DNA of 6,002 nucleotides from an uncultured Eubacteriales bacterium. GTDB lineage: Bacteria > Bacillota > Clostridia > Christensenellales > UBA1242. Position numbers and translations under genes: made by a program. The DNA is taken from NCBI GenBank assembly GCA_948806215.1, contig CAQIDI010000020.1, positions 1-6,002 on the forward strand, in the 5' to 3' direction. Shown here piece by piece: positions 5,055-6,002 of the stretch (the stretch's first letter is position 1; the number at the start of each line of letters is the position of its first letter). The notes beneath the pieces are model-generated. The model worked only from the letters and a program-made list of their open reading frames with translations, was not told where the DNA came from and did no database searches.

Positions 5055-6002
5055 ATGTTACAAGTTAATAATGTATCGCTTCAATTTGGTGGCAGAAAAC
5101 TATTTGAAGATGTTAATTTAAAATTTACTAAAGGAAATTGTTACGGAATAATTGGTGCTAATGGCGCAGGTAAAAGCACATTTTTACGCATTTTATCAGG
5201 TGACCTTAGCCCTAATAAAGGCGAAGTTGTTGTTAGCCCAAAAGAAAGAATGAGCGTGCTTAACCAAAACCAAGAAGCATTTAATGATGTTACAGTTTTA
5301 AACACAGTTTTAATGGGGCATAAACGACTAATTGAAGTTATGAACGAAAAGGATGCCATTTATGCTAAGCCTGATTTTAACGAAGCCGATGGTATGAAGG
5401 CGGCGGAACTAGAAGCCGAGTTTATGGAAATGAATGGCTGGGAAGCAGAAAGTGATGCTCAAACTTTACTTAATGGTTTAGGTGTGCCAGAAGAATTATC
5501 TAATAAGTTAATGGGCGAAATTGAACCAAAAATAAAAGTTAAAGTTTTGCTTGCACAAGCGTTGTTTGGGAACCCAGATATTTTAATTTTAGATGAACCA
5601 ACAAATAACCTTGATGCTGTTACCACAAAATGGTTAGAAGATTATTTAATTGATTTTGAAAACATATTAATAATTGTTTCGCATAACCGACACTTTTTAA
5701 ACAGAGTGTGCACACATATTTGTGATGTTGATTATGGCAAAATTAACCTATATGTTGGTAACTATGATTTTTGGTATGAAACTAGCCAATTATTGCTTCG
5801 CCAACAAAAAGAACAAAACAAAAAAGCCGAAGCTAGAGCAAAAGAACTTCAAGAATTTATTTCTAGGTTCTCGGCAAACGCATCAAAAAGTAAGCAAGCA
5901 ACATCTAGAAAAAAAGAACTTGAAAAACTTACTATTGACGATATTAAACCAAGTAGCCGAAAATATCCTTATATAGATTTTAGAGTGGAAAGAGAAGCCG
6001 GC
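5055..6002 (+). CDS. ABC-F ATPase, YkpA/YbiT type (3' end outside window)
   Basis: The first 316 residues of a soluble tandem-ATPase ABC-F protein are present; the frame is open to the edge, and family members are usually about 530-540 residues. ABC-F proteins bind the ribosomal E site and help resolve stalled or mispositioned peptidyl-tRNA. The first domain shows Walker A GANGAGKST at 34-42, Q-loop Gln near 71, Walker B ILILDEP at 176-182 with catalytic Glu181, NNLD at 184-187, and switch His210 (IVSHNRHFL). The signature is replaced by EIEPKIKVK (155-163) before VLLAQALFG; departures here are, from memory, typical of the YbiT/YkpA branch. The interdomain linker starts near 240 and carries the branch's RFSANASKSKQATSRKK block at 271-287, then DDIKPSSRKYPY at 295-306. 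The second ATPase domain is missing only because the window ends. AAAGGA at 5042-5047 is the RBS, 7 bases before the ATG. There are no transmembrane segments. Confidence 0.93.
   Translation, partial: MLQVNNVSLQFGGRKLFEDVNLKFTKGNCYGIIGANGAGKSTFLRILSGDLSPNKGEVVVSPKERMSVLNQNQEAFNDVTVLNTVLMGHKRLIEVMNEKDAIYAKPDFNEADGMKAAELEAEFMEMNGWEAESDAQTLLNGLGVPEELSNKLMGEIEPKIKVKVLLAQALFGNPDILILDEPTNNLDAVTTKWLEDYLIDFENILIIVSHNRHFLNRVCTHICDVDYGKINLYVGNYDFWYETSQLLLRQQKEQNKKAEARAKELQEFISRFSANASKSKQATSRKKELEKLTIDDIKPSSRKYPYIDFRVEREAG

Noticed and set aside
5141..5359. Minus-strand open frame of 72 codons inside the ABC-F gene.
   Set aside because: It is antisense to conserved ABC-F coding sequence and lacks start signals.
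5517..5543. Missing LSGGQ signature in the first ATPase domain of the ABC-F protein, as a sign of inactivation.
   Set aside because: As I recall, YkpA/YbiT-type ABC-F proteins normally have a non-canonical sequence here, and all other motifs (Walker A, Walker B Glu, His) are intact.
5722..5976. Plus-strand open frame of 84 codons in the ABC-F linker region.
   Set aside because: It is an alternative-frame shadow of a lysine-rich linker whose main-frame sequence matches the family.
1..6002. CRISPR arrays, tRNA or rRNA genes, insertion sequences, riboswitches, replication origins.
   Set aside because: No spaced direct repeats, transposase, terminal repeats, structured leader or RNA-gene signatures were seen; all intergenic gaps are under 170 bases.
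1..6002. Use of TGA as a tryptophan codon (Mycoplasma code).
   Set aside because: Conserved tryptophans checked in the genes are TGG and no frame is interrupted by TGA.

Overview
The window reads as an AT-rich, low-GC Gram-positive genome (Bacillota/Bacilli-like, possibly an uncultured gut lineage). This rests on the AT-rich coding sequence, AAGG/GGAG-type ribosome binding sites, sigma-A-type promoters, compact intrinsic terminators and the protein families present. All four stop codons that end identified genes are TAA. Tryptophan is written TGG and no gene needs TGA read as Trp, so a Mycoplasma-type code is not indicated. Genus and species cannot be read from this sequence.

Layout. A few bases at the left edge may be the tail of an upstream gene. 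A perfect consensus promoter (45-73) then drives a two-gene plus-strand operon: an ABC ATPase (92-820) and its roughly 12-helix ABC-2-like permease (820-2520), overlapping by one base. A bidirectional intrinsic terminator (2519-2550) ends this operon. It also ends a convergent minus-strand gene for an unrecognised 195-residue protein (2537-3124), which has its own promoter. Next is a minus-strand half-size ABC exporter-type protein (3233-4888) with its own terminator and promoter. A divergent promoter region (4889-5054) separates it from a plus-strand ABC-F gene of the YkpA/YbiT type (5055 onward), which is cut by the window edge.

How the genes relate. Three structurally different ABC systems lie side by side: a type V-like exporter pair, a type IV exporter-fold protein, and a soluble ribosome-associated ABC-F. 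Each has its own promoter, and nothing in the sequence shows that they work together. Only the 92-2520 pair forms a clear functional unit.

The most unusual item is the exporter-fold protein at 3233-4888. Its frame is intact, with a good promoter, RBS and terminator, but nearly every ATP-handling motif of its nucleotide-binding domain is altered: Walker A, Q-loop, LSGGQ signature, Walker B Asp, D-loop and H-loop. It looks like a maintained ABC pseudo-ATPase rather than a decaying gene. A second theme is compactness: all three completed transcription units have stop codons inside or touching the terminator hairpin.
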